From the NCBI GenBank assembly GCA_028564705.1, contig JAPXFQ010001135.1, positions 124,001 to 188,000 of the forward strand: a stretch of DNA of 64,000 nucleotides. The letters are read 5' to 3'. The notes under the pieces are model-generated. The model saw only the letters and a program-made list of their open reading frames with translations, searched no databases and had not been told where the DNA came from. The position numbers were made by a program, and so were the translations under genes. Positions 34,153 to 46,127 of this stretch are shown here, piece by piece; position 1 is the stretch's first letter, and each line of letters begins with the position of its first letter. This DNA is from Apricaphanius iberus. Its lineage: Eukaryota; Chordata; Actinopteri; Cyprinodontiformes; Aphaniidae.

Positions 34153-36359
34153 CATAGTTTATTCAGGATAAATACAACCAAAACACCTGCGTAACATCTC
34201 TGCCTCATTCTCTGCTCATGCTGAGCCTATTGCTGCAACATATTTATCATGTACATTAACCAAAGAAAATAGAGCAATCCTAGAACCACTTAAAAGATAA
34301 TGCAACTTCATTTTTGCTTAGATTCCACAGAACAGGAAGTGTCCCCCTGTGTTTAGTGTCACCATAGGCAAGGAGGTAAATATGCTGCTTAAAAGCTTCA
34401 GTCCGTTTGACAAAGAGTACTCCTAAAGCAAACCACACAAGCCAATAAAAAACAATGAGTTGCAATTTTGGCTCCCAACTGAACCGTGTCTTCGGACAAT
34501 TAAGTTTGAAAACAACCTAAAATTGCACTGAAATATGAGCTCAGCAATATTTTTACAAGTACAAATTAAGGGATCCTATACAAACCAAAGAAATGGTCGG
34601 TCGGTCGGATGGACAGATGAACACAAAAATCCTAAACTAACCGAAGTAAACACCGAAAAAAACAACAACATAATAACGGAAAATGAATAAGGAAATGAAA
34701 TAACTCAAGACACAAACATCTAACACAGAGATTTAAGGCTCTGTCTGGAGATGTTCACAGAAACCGCATTCAGTGTAAATTGCAGTCTGTGCAGTAGCCA
34801 TACAGAAACCGGACCGCATCCATACCGCATTCAGAGGCGTTGCATGGAAAACGCCTGTAATGATAAATCCATATTTTTATTTTGAGTCCTGATATTTTCT
34901 GCTAAATGTCACTTTATTTTCTTTGAAAACTTCTTCGGTCTCTTCAAATGACCTTTTCTTATTTGCATATGAAAAACACCAAACTTTAATTCCCTTTTAA
35001 CAAAATAAATTATCATCTAAAGTTAAAACATAGAAACTTTTTACATATCATTGAAATAAAACAAAGAATATAAGCAGCTAGAATAAACGTGGATTAGATT
35101 TGTGATGTTATAGTTTTAACCATAAACCGAATTCATATAGTTACGCTAAACCAAAATGACCATTGTAGTACAAAATTATAACACCCCATCCCCCCCCAAA
35201 TTTATTTTCGGTATACTTTTTACTTTTCTGCCTCATTTCTGATCTAAAATATCATCATGCTGTGATGATTATCTTTCCTTTCCCTTATTTTTATCTTATC
35301 TCGTTTGTTGTGCTCCTCTCTTCAGCGTATCAAAATGCAGACGACAAGCGAGAAGACATTAAGAGAATTTGTGTCTTATTTGTCATTTAGACAACTTTAA
35401 GTTTTACGTCTAATTAATCCTGGCTGTTCTAAAGTTCAGCAAGCAGCACTTTATCTGTTATAACTCAAATGCTCTTATCTTTATGAATACAAAGCATATA
35501 TAATGTGTTGCTTCCCTATTATTAATTATGGAAATAACAACAAAAGCACATCCTAAATCCATTACTGTTGTAAGCAAGGCTTGTCTCAATAAATCAGCGT
35601 CTACAATCAAAATTGAAATAATTTTTTATGCATAATGTATGTGCTTGTTGCCACAACATCTGTTCATTATGCAGAGTAATGCATTCTTGTAGTTTTTAAA
35701 AACTTCAGTCCTATAAAATAATCATAATGACTGCTTCATTATGGAGCACGGGAAGACAGAAGTACGTCTTACAATATGTCTCATGATTTACAGTTTCATC
35801 TACTTTTTATAGTAGAGTCAATCACAAGTTTGCGGGAGACTTGTGCAGGGGTGGTGGTGGTGGTGTGTGTGTGTGGGGGGGGGACTCATTAAAGCAGATG
35901 TTTGTGAAATTACACACGAAGAACATCAGGTTTTAGTGTGAAGTGGGTGTGAATGTTGGTAAGATCAGAAAGCCAGAGTCGGCTGTCACTCATAAGACAA
36001 ACAAATGTTCGATGACTGACCCCAGCTGTATTTGTTGAAGGGATATTTATGAAACAGCCTATTTCTTTGCTTCACTGTTGGTATAGTATTGATAATGAAC
36101 TGGGTTAGTTTTTTTTGTTGTTGTTTTTTTTTGGACAAATATACCATTCTGAATGTGGTGTAAAATGTACACTTCGGTTTCATCAAACCATAAGTCCTAA
36201 ATTATAACTCCTAGCCTGCTTTATAACAACGATCTTATAGTGTTTACTAACCCACTAGGGTCTGCTAAGGGCTACTGCAGATGTAGCCTATATTTTGGCC
36301 AATGTATTGGCTGTAATAACATTTGTTTATGGTGGCTAAGAAGCGAAAACGACATTTAC
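34153..36359. other. Unassigned AT-rich noncoding DNA
   Basis: Nothing is recognisable except simple sequence: a GGTC run (GGTCGGTCGGTCGGATGG) near 34596 and the GT/G tract near 35850. No frame has a motif. Confidence 0.4.
35846..35883 (+). repeat. GTG/GT microsatellite with a G run
   Basis: Purine-pyrimidine simple repeat: (GTG)n, then (TG)n, then a run of nine or ten G. The G run is on the plus strand. Confidence 0.9.
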
Positions 36360-36505
36360 ATTAAAAAAACTAAATTACAAGTCGAAAAGTACAAAAACAA
36401 AATAAATAAAAAAGCATAAAACATTTAAAAAACAAAATCACATTTAAAAAATATATCAACACATTTGAAAACACAAATGCAAGTCCCAAAACAAAACAAA
36501 TAAAT
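36360..36505. repeat. Degenerate A-rich short-period repeat
   Basis: A series of imperfect units such as AACATTTAAAAAACAAAATC and AACACATTTGAAAACACAAATG. The reverse complement resembles the tract at 53365-53525, so the two may be copies of one degenerate repeat in opposite orientation. Confidence 0.45.
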
Positions 36506-37486
36506 CTCTGGACAGAAAAGGATTGTCCAACAGCGTTGCCTTAATACGAAAAAATGATATGTATGTTTCTGATTCATGAACAATGTTTTTCAGAGTAAGC
36601 TTCAGGCATTTTACACCTTTTTTTCTGTGAAATTATATTCCCCTGAAATGTTCTCTTCCCCCTGTGAAGGGAGCACCCAGAGAGGCGGCACAGTCTTCGC
36701 AGCAATGCTGACAGGTGATAAAAGGATACCACAGTCATGTTTAGCTGGCTGAAGCTTACCATGAAAAACCTTGGTGGATCGTGCTCTCGGAACCATAGCA
36801 CCAACCTAAGATGGGGCTTCGGTGGAATAGGGTGGTAACTAGGGATGAGTGAGTACAGCATTATCTGTATTTGTTAACCTATACGAATTATCTGTATCTG
36901 TACTCAGACTGGGTGGGGCCTAACACGGAAGTTGGCGGGTTATCTGTCTGGTTATCTTGCAATGGCCGTGGCTTTAACTGGTATGTGTTTTTAGGCACAC
37001 AATTGATATGGGTTGGTCAGAAATTGTTATATTTATTGCTGATTAGAAAATTATTTACATTACATCAGCATTGATCTTCAGATCACTGGTTTTGATAAAA
37101 AACAAACAATATACAGAAAAAGTTCTGCAACAATGAATACAACTCTTGTGGTTGCAATTATGAAGTAAAATGTAATGAACAAGAGTTTTCATCACAACAT
37201 AAGTTTCATTTTTTTACCTTTATTTTTTTATGATCTGTGTGATTTTATTTTTTTTGCTTTTTTACTTTTTTATATCCATGCCAGGTTTTTGTGTGTATGT
37301 AATTGATTTGTAATATAGTTTTATACCATAAATACCTTTATTTATTTTATAAAATAAATAACATCTGATGTTACAGTCCCAGACCCACCCTGCGCCCTTT
37401 TAGTCTCTCTTTATTAACCTCCTGGATACGCCCCTGCTCAGCAGCCCTTAACATTTAGCAATAGTCACTTATTAATTATTACTTGT

Positions 37487-37734
37487 AATAATAACTTATA
37501 TAGCGCTTTTCTAGTCTTACTGACCACTCAAAGTGCTTTACAATGAAGCCACATTCACCCATTCACACTCGCATTCATACACCGACAGCCAACATGGCTC
37601 GGTAGGACGATGTAGAATTTGGGGGTTAAGTGCCTTGCCCAGGGGCACATCGACATGTGACTGGAGGAAGCTGGAATCAAACCTACGACCCTCCGATTGC
37701 AAGCCAACTAGTCTACCACTGAGCCACAGTCGCC
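37487..37734 (-). mobile_element. tRNA-derived teleost SINE, nearly complete
   Basis: On the minus strand the head begins GGGCGACTGTGGCTCAGTGG (A box) and GGGTCGTAGGTTTGATTCC (B box). The body has CACATGTCGATGTGCCCCTG followed by GGCAAGGCACTTAACCCC. The tail reads GTAAAGCACTTTGAGTGG and AGAAAAGCGCTATATAAG. All three modules are in order, so this is the reference copy for the tails at 25322, 33757 and 39650. The 134-codon plus-strand frame over it is an antisense artefact. No clear target duplication was found. Confidence 0.88.
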
Positions 37735-37904
37735 CTCGTATGATTCTCATACTCGGCAAAAGTGCTTTATCCATACCGGATACTCAAGTATCCGGCTCAA
37801 CTCTCGTGGTAACTTTATGTGTACACATGCGTAACTTCAGTGGGTTGTACTCGAGGACATGGGTTACTGGCCAAGTGGACATGCTGCTCCTAGCGTGGGT
37901 ACAG

Positions 37905-38017
37905 TGTAGCCACAGTTACTTTGAAATAGTAATCTGATTACTGATTAATCCTTCCAAAAGTAATTTGTTTACTTTACTTTAAAAGTAACTAAGTTAGATT
38001 ATTAGGTAATTTTATTA
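37905..38017. repeat. Left part of a repeat split by the hAT insertion
   Basis: This block is dense in AGTAAT/ATTACT and GTAACT words (AGTAATCTGATTACTG, AAAAGTAACTAAGTTAG). It continues after the hAT element as GTTACTTTAAGCACCTG (38664 onward). A block of the same texture at 39145-39172 (AAGTAACTTTAATTTGATTACTGG) may be the far end of the same host repeat. Fish genomes contain DNA repeats ending in such GTAACT motifs. Confidence 0.5.
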
Positions 38018-38655
38018 TAGGACTTGGCAATTTATCAAATTTTTATCTAAGACGCAATATTAAAAAGCTCAGTCGCAATAATCGCGGGTTGTGATTTAAT
38101 CATTATGCCAACTGACCAATCCCGCTCTTAAAAGCAGGAGACCCTCGCTGCTAGGTAAAACGAAAGTTCAGTGTCAAACTTGTACAGATGGTGAAGAATA
38201 AAAATGGACAACAGAGAAGACAATGAACATGATCAAATTGATGACACTGACTACAGAAGAGAACACCACAATTGTAAAGAGAAGGGGCATCATGAGAGTA
38301 GTTTGGAAATGGTTTATATATTTCAGAGAAGACAGAAGCAAGACTAAACCAATCTGTAAAATCTGTGGACAGGATGTTTCAACAAAGCCAGGTAATACAG
38401 CCAATCTATTTAATCACCTGGAGTCCTGTCATCCCTCTGAGTATAAAGAGACGCACACAGTTTTGAAGTGATGTGATGTTGCTAGCAATACAACAGTAAG
38501 CACAGGAAGCACGCTCTGTATATGTGATTAATAGTGAAGTTTATATTGTTTTATTATTATTGTTTTGATAAGACAAGAATCTAAATGAAAATCGAGATTG
38601 TTCAATATTGTGAATATAATCGTGATTGTGTTATTTTAATAATCACCCAGCCCTA
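38018..38655 (+). mobile_element. hAT element with BED zinc finger remnant
   Basis: The ends TAGGACTTGG (38018) and CACCCAGCCCTA (to 38655; inverted TAGGGCTGGGTG) form a decayed inverted repeat of hAT type. Flanks TTTTATTA (38010-38017) and CTATATTA (38656-38663) match at six of eight positions, fitting an aged 8-bp duplication. Subterminal AATC.CGATTG and ACAATATTG words are typical of this hAT group. The interior holds the start of a transposase with a BED finger, then nothing: the catalytic region is deleted. Confidence 0.85.
38223..38471 (+). pseudogene. hAT transposase N-terminus with BED zinc finger (ZBED-like)
   Basis: The frame contains VVWKWFIYFREDRSKTKPI, then CKICGQDV, TANLFNHLESCHP and a stop. 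This is a BED finger: aromatic W..F pair, C..C, and a H....H pair (positions about 64 and 69 of the 82-residue frame) with the NLFNHL signature. In hAT transposases this DNA-binding domain precedes a long catalytic region that is absent here. A few upstream codons may be out of frame, since an ATG exists earlier at 38202 in another frame (ATGGACAACAG). It is a fragment, not a host ZBED gene. Confidence 0.85.
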
Positions 38656-39649
38656 CTATATTAGTTACTTTAAGCACCTGCCAATAACAGTCCCGATTGC
38701 TTCAACATAAAAACAATATTGGTTTTGCCAACGATCACTTTATTGGAGGTGCATTTTAAAATTAAGGCCCGATATATGCTTGCTTTTTAAACTTGCATAA
38801 CCTTGCATTGACAGCAGCTCAGGCTGTGTCTTGGGTACGTACTTGTTTGCACATACTACTGGAGAGTTCCGCTAAGGGGCGGAGTACAGAACTTGATACA
38901 GTACTGGAATTGTAGGGTAAAAACAAAACAAAAATGGTGATCATAGAGGAAAAAATCAGCCGTTGAATTTTCAGATTATGACAGAAAAAGATGGCAACAG
39001 TGTCGCAGAAGGTATGTAAGACCATATTTGCTGTTATTGTTGCTTGTTTTTTTACTGCTTTTGCCGCCGTTGACCCAGTGTACCAAATATATTGTTTTGC
39101 TAAAGAAAATTACAAAAATATTAACGCACAGTTTCCTGGACAAGTAACTTTAATTTGATTACTGGCATGGAAATATTAATGCGCAAGATTAATCGTTTGT
39201 GAAAAAGTGGTCATATTTAGAGTATCACTGTTGGGGGCTTGAGGTTTTGGGTGTGCTTCTGGCTGGAGGTTGACTGATATGGGTTTTCTCGGATGCTGGT
39301 GTGTGTGGGGGCGTTGCACTGATGGCTGCAGTGGGTGTGAGCTGTTTCTTGGCCTGATCAGTTTTTGGGCAATGAACTTGGCTCTTGGGTCTTTGTTTTT
39401 ACCCTGCGCTGCAGGGCATTGGATATTGTGGTTGGACATTTGGTAATTCGGCTTTGCCGGTGGAGTGACCGGAAGCTGGATGAGCAAGGCAGGAAGATGA
39501 GGAGGACTGCTGGTTTCAGTGGCTTGCTGAGCTACTGACAGCAGTTGCTGTAGACAGGGGAAGTTTGGTAATTCCGTGGTGTGTCCGTCCTCCCTTCAGT
39601 CTGCGATGAGTATGGTGGGGTTTCGGGAAGCATTTAATAATAAATAATA

Positions 39650-39760
39650 ATAATGCCTCAAATTTATATAGCGCTTTTTCGGACACTCAAAGACGCTTTG
39701 TAAATTCCATTATTCATTCACTCTCACATTCACACACTGGTAGAAGTTCTTGAAGGTTGG
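39650..39760 (-). mobile_element. SINE 3' tail fragment
   Basis: AATTTATATAGCGCTTTTTC followed by CACTCAAAGACGCTTTGTAA and TTCATTCACTCTCACATTC is the inverted tail of the SINE at 37487-37734. The 5' part is missing. Confidence 0.75.
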
Positions 39761-40287
39761 CACTTGGTGGACTGGGAATAGGGACTGGCTGTGCAATGTG
39801 GAGAGTGGTCTTTTGTTGGGGTGTGTCGTCATGTTAGGTGGTTTCTCTTGTTTGTGGTGAGTGTGTGTGAGCAGGCATTGGCCTACTTTTGGTGTTGAGA
39901 TTATAGTCCGATGTTTTCCATTCCCTGTGTGGTGTGGGTGGGGATTGATTGCGCTGGTGCTCGGCTGAGTGGGGTTTCCGGATATAGTGGTCTTTGCGGA
40001 GGTGGGTATCAGCTGGTGAAGGGGTTGATGGATGTCAGCCTAGTTTGTTGGCCGGCCGGTACATCGGTCTGCTCCTTTTCTGGATAGTTAGCTGGGGTTT
40101 GGGTTTTGGGCTGGTGTGTTAACTAGGTTCCTTCTTGGGCATGCTGCCCTTCAATGTGCAGGTGGTGCTGGGAGCCTCCTGTGCTGGTTGGGAGGTTGTT
40201 ATTTTCTAACTACAGGTGCTCTCCCCCTTGGGGTTACACTCTGAAAGGGGGGCTGAACCTGGGTGAATAATGCCTTTTGTATTCTGA

Positions 40288-40870
40288 GGCTACGTCCACA
40301 CTAAGCCGGATAAGGTTATACGGGGAGTTAGATGCCTAATGTTATCCACTCAACACGAGCATTTACGCCCCGTTTACGGTCCGTTTGAGGTCCCATGATT
40401 GCGCAATCCAATGCCTACCTATGCATGTACTGGGCATGCGCAGGGAAAAACAAAAAGAACACAGATTGACGCGTATAATCTATGTCGCTGTCGGCGCTTC
40501 CTGGATCGCCTCCTGTGTCGCCTTCTCATCCGCAAGTAGGTTAGGATTAACTTTGCAAACGTCTGAATTTGCAAAAGAAGAAGTAGCATAGCGAGACTCG
40601 TCTCCATCTTTGCTGTTGTCATTATATGCTGTCGCGTTGTTGTCGTCATCAATTTAGGACGCAGCATTTGATTGACGATCCTGCTCTGATTTAGCCGGGG
40701 ACCGGATAAGTTGCGTCCAGACGTGCTCATTTAGCCGTGGAGATAACAGTTAGACGGCTCTCTTACTATAATACTTATCCGGCCACAGACGCCTTAGTGT
40801 GGACGACAGGGGGGTGTAGACTAAATACTTATACGTTTAAGGCATTATGCGGCTTAGTGTGGACGTGGCC
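40288..40870. mobile_element. MITE with GGC(T/C)ACGTCCACACTAAGCC ends and TGA duplication
   Basis: The left end GGCTACGTCCACACTAAGCC and the inverted right end GGCCACGTCCACACTAAGCC differ at one position in 20. TGA flanks both sides (40285-40287 and 40871-40873). Subterminal words such as ACTTATCCGG/CCGGATAA occur inverted near both ends. The interior is rich in CG dinucleotides for this window. There is no transposase. A 3-bp duplication suggests a Harbinger-type source. Confidence 0.87.
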
Positions 40871-41050
40871 TGAGACTAGACTGAATGTGCATGCCATTTT
40901 GGAATGGTGGAGTAGGGCCTAACTGAGATTGTTAGGTTTCTATTGGCTTGTGGTCGGCTGCTCATTCCTTTGTCGTGCTGGTTACTGTTTTTTAGGTTGC
41001 ATTATTCTTCTTATTTGTGCGTGTGTGTGGGTGGGTGGGGGGGCTCTCAA

Positions 41051-43194
41051 GCGGCAATATAACTGTAGGAAGTCAGCTAAGAAGCTTCATAAAAGCATGT
41101 AAAATAAATAATATATAATGTTGAGGAAACATTGGTTTATGTACCTGATATTAAGTGGTCATCACATAAGCGGAAACCTTTGCTCACAGGATCCCACAGC
41201 TTCATTTAGCTGATCGCTAGCATATTTCATTCCAATAATCCAATGTTTTCTGGATCCCCGGGAATCTAGTTAAACTCTCTTCCCTTATTTCGTCCACGTC
41301 TGTTATGGCATCCTGGGGCACAACAAGTATCCACCATACTGTATTTACCATTTCTAAGTTTGGGTTAGCCGCATATAACAATAACTATAATATAACTGCA
41401 GGAGACACTCCCCTCAACCTAATGTTTCTTATTGTGAATGTCTGAGTACGTAGCTTTATGAGGGGGGTTTTCATATAGTAATTTTGTTCTATTGGAAGCA
41501 GGACATAGATGAGCAGGTTGGGTTTTTTTTCTCCTTCACCTACTCACCTTACCTACAGTAAATCCTCTCATATCGGCATAAATGGGAGCGCTGCTCGGTG
41601 GCTGGATGCCCTTCAGTAACCTGGATCTGTTTGTATTGTTTGTTTGTTACAGTATATGATCTTGGACAGGTAGTACTGTAAACTTCAATGATAAATAAAG
41701 CAATCATATCTAATCTAAAATACCACAAACTATCTTTCATAAAAGTGAAAGGTGACAAAAAAACAATAAAAAAACTTGCCAAAACTATTAGACCTTGTAG
41801 AGTTTTGAATTTTAGCTTTTTAGATGTCAAATGGACTGACACTTGAGTCCTTCATGAAAATTCTTCCCCCACCTTCTGATTGGAAATCACTGTTATCTCT
41901 TCAGTTAGATATCTACAAATATGACTCCAAACAAGTCCACCTAAAGACTTAAGAGAATTAAATCTATCTTCATCTGAAAAACATTGTGTATTTCTGATGA
42001 TAGATAGGGTCTTATAATCCAGCTACAGTATGATCTTTCGTGTAAAAAAATTATTTTATAAACAGTTAAAATAAAACTATCATTAGTTTCACTGAAACAA
42101 ATGTTTCTTTGTTTGTTTTTCTGGGGTATGATTTAAATGTTTAACTTAAACAGTTTCAGGTGTGGAAATATTATCATATTTTCTTATTAAAATTATCTGC
42201 TTCTTCTGCTTAATAAGTTAGAAAAAGGGTGAACATATGTCTTTCTTATGTGAAAGGATAAAGGTCTAACATTTGGCAACATCTGACATGTTAACACCCT
42301 GTGCAGTAGAGAATGAATTGCTTCCTGAGAGCCTTTAAGAGGATGGTGCTGCTTTGAAATGGGGTGCGTACAAACAGTTATCATCTGTGTCAACGTACAA
42401 GTGGCAGCGCTGGAGTGATGAAGAGGAATATTTCTGTTGCCCCAGTGTGCCGCCTCGGGACTGTTATCTCTGCAACACATACATCAGACCCTACTGCACA
42501 CACCTCTTCCCTCTGAATGCAACATGACAGCTTCCTTTAGTTTTCCACTTCCATTCCAGATAACACTGCTGTCCTGATACAGCGTGAAGTGCTTAGGAGA
42601 TGTCGGCTGATATGAATTGAACTGTCAATAATGCACGTACTTGAAACAACAAGCTTTTAAATGTACAACGTCATAAAGAAAGTAAATATGTTTTCTTTGA
42701 TGTGGAGATTATGCTATCAGTGTTGAGGGTTTATGTACAGAAACCTATTTAAAACAAGTTGATAAAAAGACGAGAGACTGAGACATCAGATTTGTTATGC
42801 ATTTATATACAGAACACTTTTTTAAATTTTGACGGGCTTAACAAATGCTTATTTTCAGCAGTTTCTTGCAATAGATAAAACACAGAAATAAGCTTTCATA
42901 TCGCTCAGATTAAATGCAGCCAACAGATATTGAGTATAGGTTTCTAAATTTCTATAATATTAAAGCTCCAGTCCTTATCTAATGTATATAGATTACTTAA
43001 CAGAGCTTCTGAAGGCTTATAGACGAAATACGACACCGAATTGAAAGCAGATTATAGAAAAAGAAGAATCATGATGAAAATATAGTTTAACATAAACTCC
43101 AGGTGGGTATTTTATTTGTCAGCATTCACAAATGCTAAACACTTCAATTTAATGCAGTGATGCCAGTAATGCAGCAAAACCAAGACACAAATTA
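41051..43194. other. Unassigned noncoding DNA
   Basis: No motif-bearing frame or repeat end is recognisable. Minus-strand frames of 95-97 codons (41549-41842, 42193-42480) show no domain. Confidence 0.4.
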
Positions 43195-43225
43195 GCAAAG
43201 GCAAGGGGATTGGACGTAACTGTGG

Positions 43226-43690
43226 AAGAACAGCAGAGATCCACAGCACAGGACGCAGTTAGACAGGACAACAATTAGACAAACAGTAACATAAGGCTTT
43301 TGTTGAATGACAAAAAGGTTGTGATTGAAAGAAAGTGATCGGATGTCCAGCAAAGATTTAGAAGAAGTTTCTTTGGTGAGATGAGATCTGATTGTAACCT
43401 TTTACCCTACACTGAATACGCTATGTATATGAAAAACTATACTGCATGTTACTCCCTTCAGTGAATGTTGGTGGTAGCATAATGCTATTGGATATATTTC
43501 TTCAACAGGTATAAGCTAGTCAAAAATGATGGAAAAAATGGATGGAGATAATGGGGGCATATGGTCACCTTCCACCAGGATGACGACCCTATAAGTATAA
43601 CAAAAAACTAAATTAAAATAGTTTAGGAAAATGATTTATGTGTTTGAATGGTCCAGTCAATCTAAAGAAAACTGTGAATCTTTTGAAATC
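43226..43690 (+). pseudogene. Tc1-like transposase fragment
   Basis: Across shifting frames the plus strand contains GGSIML (from GGTGGTAGCATAATGCTA at 43472), followed 25-30 codons later by KMDGD, then TFHQDDDP (43570-43595; compare FQQDNDPKH in active Tc1) and FEWSSQS (43653; compare LEWPSQS). This is the order of the central and C-terminal catalytic region. An upstream part (43300-43380) covers the segment before it. Inverted repeats cannot be recognised on either side. Confidence 0.75.
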
Positions 43691-43876
43691 TATATTTAAA
43701 TAGCAGTAATAGTATAAAAGTAAAAGGGCTCTGGGTATTTTTGCATGTGAGCAGGGAGTGGAAGCTGGAGTTGAATGTGTAAAAATGTCCCTGTTGTAAA
43801 TGGGCTACATTTCTCCATTGCTCCAAAATATTCTAAACAGTTCCATCAACCTTGAAAAAACATAACAGCTGTTTGA

Positions 43877-44110
43877 TTTTAAAGTGACAATGTGTAGTTT
43901 TTGCAGTACATCTTTGAAAATAGCCATTAAAATATTATGTAATAACAATTACGTAAAGCACATTAATTGCAAAATATTGGCGATATTGTAAAATATAACT
44001 TTAAGAATCAGTTTTAAAATACATATGTGCGGTTCCTCTTTTCAGGAGAAAGCCATATTGGATGACGTCTTTACTTCTACAAAAGCCCGGACAGAGAAAG
44101 CGCACGGAAC
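43877..44110 (+). mobile_element. Left part of a MITE family, copy 1
   Basis: TTTTAAAGTGACAATGTGTAG and the next 230 bases align at high identity with 51794-52030, including AATATTATG.AATAA.AATTACG and the TATTGGATGACGTCTTTAC block (TATTAGATGACGTC in the other copy). The right half and right end are missing here. Confidence 0.8.
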
Positions 44111-45724
44111 ACGCAAGATGTTTAGTAAGGTAATAAAACATATATTCCACATTGGCTGCTCATTACTGTAACCAGCAATAAAGAAGAGAATATTTATGTT
44201 GCAGCATTTGCCGTAAAACGTGCAATTAAAGAGTATTTTATTGTTTGTCGTTAGACTAATCATCCCTTTCCACTATCTTAGAGGACGACAGTTTGTTTGT
44301 TAATAACTGGGTTTCATGATCATTTGTCTACTTCTTCCCTTCAAGAAAGAAAATATTTTAAGAGGGAGATTTAATATCCTTGTCTGACTTGATGGGAAAA
44401 GGCAATCCAGCACAGCAACAATGCGGCATCTTGATGCAATAATCTCAAATTAAGTCATGAATAATGTAGCAAAAAGTCATGAGGAGGAATTAATTATTCA
44501 ATAGATAAATAATTTACAAAATAATCAAATAAATAAATAATGGTGAACCATAAATAAAGCATTAGTTTAAAATCTTCCTGCCAGCCAGTTCAATGACAGA
44601 AGCACAAGCAAAAAGAGGGAAAGGGGTCTGTAATGTGGAAGAAGGTTGATTTTATTTAAGTTTAAAAGGGAAGGGTTGATCTATAGAGTGTCTATGTAAC
44701 TGGGATTCACTACAGATACATTGAGATTTGGTTGTGTTAAATAAATTGCATTTATGATAAGACTACAACCTATAATGCAATTGTTCAGAAAGAAAAAGTA
44801 GCGTTTTTGTATTCTTGAGGTCAGGTATACTTGAATTTTTTTATTTTATTTATTATTTTATTGTCATTTCCTTGTGTCCTTATTTATAAAATTGTTATAT
44901 TACTGTATTGATATGCGGGGTTATGTCCCGGATGAATGCACAAATAGCAACTTCAAAAAAGTATTTTCACGATTTTAATTGAAAAAATTAAAATTTACAG
45001 GTGTTGAATACATGAAAATGGACAAATAGCACAGACATAATGAGTAAGTAGTTCAAATGTACAAGAAACAGAGCACCAAGAATAATCTAGGAAACTAAAC
45101 ACAAAGAAGTGCACAAAAATGGCAACTCTGTTGTAGGAATAATGAACATAGAAAAATAAACTAAATGTGGCAAGACCAGTTGAACATGAACAATTTCCCC
45201 TTCATTTCAAAGAACACTATTTTGGCTGTTTGGTAATATTTCTAGGCATGAAAAACAATTGGCAATCATTTTTCATCCCTAATGTAAATCTATTTTGACA
45301 CTATAGTTTACCTGCTATGAGTCAAATGTTTGTAAAGCAGCCGCTGCAGGCTGGCTATCTATACAAGCATCCTGAATACCTACCCAGCTTATACCTGATT
45401 GTTCTGTGTTCTACTTTATAAAAAGCAGAATATTAAAGTCTAAAGTCTGCACAATAAACATTTTTTCTTTAGAACTACAACAAATTTAAGCATTTTATAA
45501 AACTTTTGTTAAATCTATGAAAAACAGTAGTTAAATGTTATTGATAACATTATTGCAATAATGTTACACAACTTTACGCTATTATCAAGGCTAGAGTAGA
45601 CTGATGGGTCAGTGTATCTGTAAATGAAAAGGACGTCTGGAGATTGGTAATCACATTCATAAATGTGTGCTAGTCAAGATGACAGTTGGTCAAAATGTCA
45701 AAAAAATTTAACATGCACTTCAGT
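44111..45724. other. Unassigned AT-rich noncoding DNA
   Basis: No recognisable repeat or coding sequence. Confidence 0.4.
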
Positions 45725-45858
45725 TTAAAAGTACTACTTAATTTCATATGTGTTCATTCATAGTTTTGATGCCTTCAATGAGAATCTCTAATGTAAATAG
45801 TCTAGAAAATAAAGAAAACACACTGAATGAGAAGATGTGTCCAAACTTTTGGACTGTA
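45725..45858 (+). mobile_element. Tc1-like element end (terminates in TA)
   Basis: TTTCATATGTGTTCATTCAT, AGTTTTGATGCCTTCAATGA, AGAAAATAAAGAAAACACAC and GAATGAGAAGATGTGTCC followed by AAACTTTTGGACTGTA match, in order, the 3' terminal part of a Tc1 family common in fish. The element should end at TA (45857-45858). Upstream sequence is too decayed to show the transposase. Confidence 0.75.
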
Positions 45859-46127
45859 GCCTACTGTAGGCTCAGTTAGGAGTTTGGAAATTATTACCTG
45901 TGGTAATGTGGGACATCCAACCCAAATAACAAATGTGATAACAAATTAGTAGTAAACAGGAAGAGCGTATATTAAAGTTCCTCAGCAGATAATAGTTCAC
46001 ACAACAAAGAACTTCTTTTGGCACGTTTGGGCCTTAGGACAGCAATACGTTTATCTTAATTTCCTGAACCTCTCTTAGTGTCATCCAGGTTCCAGACGAT
46101 ATACTGGAAAGAATTATATGATAAGCT

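Larger units (their letters stand above)
39200..41050 (+). repeat. Long G/T-skewed tract of unresolved origin
   Basis: Over almost 2 kb the plus strand is rich in G and T and poor in C and A, with endless TGG, GGTGTG and GGTTTT words, interrupted only by a SINE tail (39650-39760) and a MITE (40288-40870). Strand bias of this length is unlike the rest of the window. It may be one decayed repeat element, but I cannot name it. Open frames on the minus strand are long only because the bias removes stop codons. Confidence 0.55.

Noticed and set aside
36842..37808. Possible hAT element from TAGGGATGAGTGAG to AAGTATCCGGCTCAAC
   Set aside because: The two ends do not match well enough when inverted, and no 8-bp duplication is seen; a SINE lies inside, but that alone does not define an element.
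37533..37937. 134-codon open frame on the plus strand
   Set aside because: Runs antisense through a SINE and into its flank.
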